From: Cyanobacteria bacterium OH_CDB_20
Lineage (GTDB): Bacteria; Cyanobacteriota; Vampirovibrionia; Gastranaerophilales; Gastranaerophilaceae
Length of the DNA stretch: 7,211 bases
Assembly: GCA_023415935.1 (NCBI GenBank)
Contig: JAEZIX010000097.1
Coordinates: 1 to 7,211 of the forward strand
Direction: 5' to 3'
Shown: positions 5,328 to 7,211 of the stretch, one piece after another
Position numbering within the stretch: the first letter of the stretch is position 1
How the letters are laid out: each line of letters begins with the position of its first letter
Made by a program: the position numbers and the translations under genes
Notes under the pieces: model-generated
Database searches by the model: none
What the model saw: only the letters and a program-made list of their open reading frames with translations
Told to the model about the DNA's origin: nothing

Positions 5328-6978
5328 GTTCAATTAATGAATTCAAAAGATTTGTAAGCAATATTGGCACATATTTAGCTTTCAAACTGCTAAAATCTAT
5401 TACAAATTCATTTATTCCAATATTTTCAAGAGCCTTTATGTAATGGAACTCTTCTATTACTTCATCTTTGAACATGTGCATTCTGCAAAAACCGTCAACT
5501 ACAAAAGGATATATTTTCTTTAACGAAGGATCTTTAAGCGCATAACTACCTCTGTGACAAGGAGCTTTGCAAGAAAGTCTCGATACAATAGCAGTATCAT
5601 TATTCAAAGGACAAAGACCCAGGCTTGGAACCCTCATATTTCCTGCAATTGTGAGTTTTTTATTAGGAATAATATTTTTAACTCTTTTTATACAGTTTTT
5701 TATATTTTCTAAATCCTGAAAAGTAGTAAAATCGACAGTATCGATAGGGTGCATTCCATTAAGACACTTGATAGACATACTATTTAACAAGTTTATTCCT
5801 TGCCCGATTTCAACTGGAAAACGGTGCATATCAGAATCATTAATAAGAGCCCACAAGTAACCTATGTTGTTTGCAATTACAGATGCAGGAAAAGGCGGTT
5901 CGATACAGATATTCTTAACATATTCATAAACTCTGTCAAAATCTCTTTCAATAAGGATTCTCGGAGTACTAACCTGCAAGAGTATATTGTTATTGTGACA
6001 AAACTTCTTAACCTTGTTCATAATGTCATTAAAGCTGCCTTTTGCAAGGTCTGCAGTACTTAAGATTTCTCCATACTCAACAGAATAAACAGGGTTAAAG
6101 CCTATTTTATCTGAAAACTTTTTTATCTCCTTGAGTTGCTCTATAGAAGACAGCCTAAGATTAATTCTAGGGATATTCAGTTTTTTGTAATCAATATGGC
6201 TTTTAAGGCGGGTTCTTTTCGTTTGCCAGTCAAAAGTTTGGATGTATCTACTAAACTTAAAATCTTTTCCCTGCGCGCTTATGACTTCGCCAGAAAAATG
6301 ATTTGTCTGATAAAAACTTTTCCTAATATGTTTAAAAGGTAGTTTTTGATTTTTAAAAAGTTTTGGTTTTTCAATAATTTTTTCAACAAGATTAATCCCC
6401 TCGAGAATTTCTTCAGAAGTTAAAAATTTACCTTTAATAACTACAAAATCAATTGCTTTCATTTTTTCGATTTCTTCGGCACACCAAGGAAGATTATCTG
6501 TATCTATTGCAAGAGAAAGGTTTGTATATTGCTTAATTTTAGCAATGTTTTTCATATAAATTTCTTCAGTTACAATTAGCTTTGTAATCTTGTGGAAATT
6601 GTTAATAAAATCAATTCCAGAGAGATTATGTATATCAAAATATGAATCAACAATCATATCAAAAGGAAGATTTTGAGTTTTTATAACCTCCAAAATAGCA
6701 AAACTATTAATAAAAATTCCGTCAATTTTCGTGGATTTGAGATATGTTATGAATTTTTTAATACAAACTAAATCTTCTTCCGTAATATTATGTTTAAAAT
6801 TTACATATATTTTTGAATTATTTGAATGCGCAGCTTCAATAAATTCATTAATATATTCGAAATTATTGTTCAAAAATTTGTGATGATAAACATAAAAATG
6901 TTTGCATTTAGAACCGTTGACAAACTGCCCGATATCATCAGGGACCTTGATTGGCGCAACAACATACAAATTCTTCAC
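5275..6978 (-). CDS. Two-barrel peptidase-U32-family protein with Fe-S cysteines
   Basis: This 567-residue cytosolic protein is of the U32 family. Several studied members (UbiU/UbiV, RlhA, TrhP) are now linked to hydroxylation of quinones or RNA rather than proteolysis. The first part (about 1-205) reads like a worn U32 barrel: it opens LYVVAPIKVPDD, has a strand IDGIFIN (85-91) and the order DSYFDIHN (111-118), but lacks the family's HG-C motif. The second part (about 268-555) is more typical: NNIGYLWAL (370-378), IGQGINLLNS (391-400), then C456-x13-C470-x3-C474-x23-C498. This resembles the [4Fe-4S] cysteines of UbiV (C-x12-C-x3-C plus one more). The DGFCRMHMF stretch (495-503) fits the U32 C-terminal signature. 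The start is a GTG with GAGG eight bases upstream (6987-6990). No clear promoter is seen on this strand. The substrate is unknown, so no symbol is given. Confidence 0.75.
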   Translation of the reverse strand: MKNLYVVAPIKVPDDIGQFVNGSKCKHFYVYHHKFLNNNFEYINEFIEAAHSNNSKIYVNFKHNITEEDLVCIKKFITYLKSTKIDGIFINSFAILEVIKTQNLPFDMIVDSYFDIHNLSGIDFINNFHKITKLIVTEEIYMKNIAKIKQYTNLSLAIDTDNLPWCAEEIEKMKAIDFVVIKGKFLTSEEILEGINLVEKIIEKPKLFKNQKLPFKHIRKSFYQTNHFSGEVISAQGKDFKFSRYIQTFDWQTKRTRLKSHIDYKKLNIPRINLRLSSIEQLKEIKKFSDKIGFNPVYSVEYGEILSTADLAKGSFNDIMNKVKKFCHNNNILLQVSTPRILIERDFDRVYEYVKNICIEPPFPASVIANNIGYLWALINDSDMHRFPVEIGQGINLLNSMSIKCLNGMHPIDTVDFTTFQDLENIKNCIKRVKNIIPNKKLTIAGNMRVPSLGLCPLNNDTAIVSRLSCKAPCHRGSYALKDPSLKKIYPFVVDGFCRMHMFKDEVIEEFHYIKALENIGINEFVIDFSSLKAKYVPILLTNLLNSLIEPNQQLELPENYLTDARI

Positions 6979-7066
6979 AACAAAAACCTCTACACTCAGA
7001 TTGAACTAAAGAATAAAATTTTTCCTTAAAATCATAATACAACTTTTTACTTAAAAATAATACATC

Positions 7067-7083
7067 TTATAAAGGTTTTATAA
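7067..7083. repeat. 17-bp inverted repeat upstream of right-end promoter
   Basis: TTATAAA (7067-7073) and TTTATAA (7077-7083) are perfect 7-base arms around GGT. The repeat ends four bases before the -35 of the + strand promoter at 7087, and lies upstream of the divergent U32 gene. It is a possible binding site, though of low sequence complexity. Confidence 0.35.
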
Positions 7084-7086
7084 CAT

Positions 7087-7115
7087 TTGCCATATTTTTA
7101 AAATACTAATATACT
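7087..7115 (+). promoter_or_regulatory. Strong sigma-70 type promoter leaving the window
   Basis: TTGCCA (7087-7092) and TATACT (7110-7115) each match the consensus in five of six bases and are exactly 17 bases apart. Transcription should start near 7121-7123. The -10 overlaps a tandem pair ATACTAAT-ATACTAGT (7103-7118) and a perfect 10-bp palindrome ATACTAGTAT (7111-7120), so repression at this site is plausible. The transcript runs off the right edge. Confidence 0.7.
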
Positions 7116-7121
7116 AGTATT

Positions 7122-7211
7122 GGAGGAGATAACAATAATTATTTGCTATTTTTACCCAACCAAAGTACAATTATTGTAAGTTCGGTTGAATGTATGATTA
7201 TTTGTTATCTT
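7122..7211 (+). other. Start of a structured transcript, gene not yet visible
   Basis: Right after the predicted transcription start comes GGAGGAG (7122-7128), a perfect ribosome-binding sequence, but no ATG, GTG or TTG follows at the usual distance. A TTG at 7143 is 14 bases away and its frame stays open to the edge (23 codons); ATGs at 7190 and 7194 have no such site. The region holds roughly nested inverted repeats: AGATAACAATAAT (7127-7139) with ATTATTTGTTATCT (7197-7210), one base different; CAACC (7157-7161) with GGTTG (7184-7188); and TACAAT-T-ATTGTA (7166-7178). It may be a structured leader, a small RNA, or the control region of the next gene. Confidence 0.4.

Noticed and set aside
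5800..6342. Short + strand open frames opposite the U32 gene (5800-6063 and 6136-6342)
   Set aside because: They are shadows of the U32 gene on the other strand, without ribosome-binding sites or recognisable domains.
7154..7191. Possible integron attC site: ACCCAAC (RYYYAAC) followed by GTTGAAT (GTTRRRY)
   Set aside because: The order is right, but the span is only 38 bases, shorter than known attC sites, the two boxes pair over only four bases, and no integrase or cassette array is visible. The match is probably chance.

Overview
The window is AT-rich and gene-dense, with short intergenic gaps. It suggests a low-GC bacterium with a Gram-negative type outer membrane, because it carries kdsD and kdsC, two genes for making the lipopolysaccharide sugar KDO. 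A PBS-lyase type HEAT-repeat protein and a small membrane protein with an N-terminal SFKA motif remind me of the gut Melainabacteria/Vampirovibrionia (Gastranaerophilales), the non-photosynthetic relatives of Cyanobacteria. That placement is inference from memory of similar proteins, not something the sequence proves.

Layout, left to right. The last 32 codons of an unidentified + strand gene (1-99) end at a strong hairpin, which also serves as terminator for a two-gene unit on the - strand: a MenA/UbiA-like membrane prenyltransferase (372-1370) followed, one base later, by a small zinc-ribbon-like protein (155-370). A leader region of about 400 bases (1371-1784) holds a near-perfect extended -10 promoter and leads into a + strand HEAT-repeat protein (start corrected to the ATG at 1785), closed by a classic terminator. 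Next is the SFKA-type small membrane protein (2777-3316, +). It converges on the kdsD-kdsC operon (4816-3328, -), which covers two of the steps from ribulose 5-phosphate to KDO. A 139-base divergent region with a 16-bp palindrome separates kdsD from a small STAS-like protein (4956-5327, +). That gene's 3' end overlaps by 53 bases the 3' end of a large - strand U32-family protein (5275-6978, GTG start) with an apparent [4Fe-4S] cysteine set. The right end (7067-7211) has no complete gene but holds a consensus-like + strand promoter surrounded and followed by stacked inverted repeats. It is the start of a transcription unit that leaves the window.

How the genes relate: kdsD and kdsC clearly act together. 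The prenyltransferase and zinc-ribbon protein look translationally coupled. The HEAT, SFKA, STAS-like and U32 genes each appear to be separate units. I found no rRNA, tRNA, CRISPR array, insertion sequence or recognisable defence or conflict system. The least explained items are the two-barrel U32 protein, the STAS-like gene locked against it, the SFKA membrane protein and the structured promoter region at the right end.
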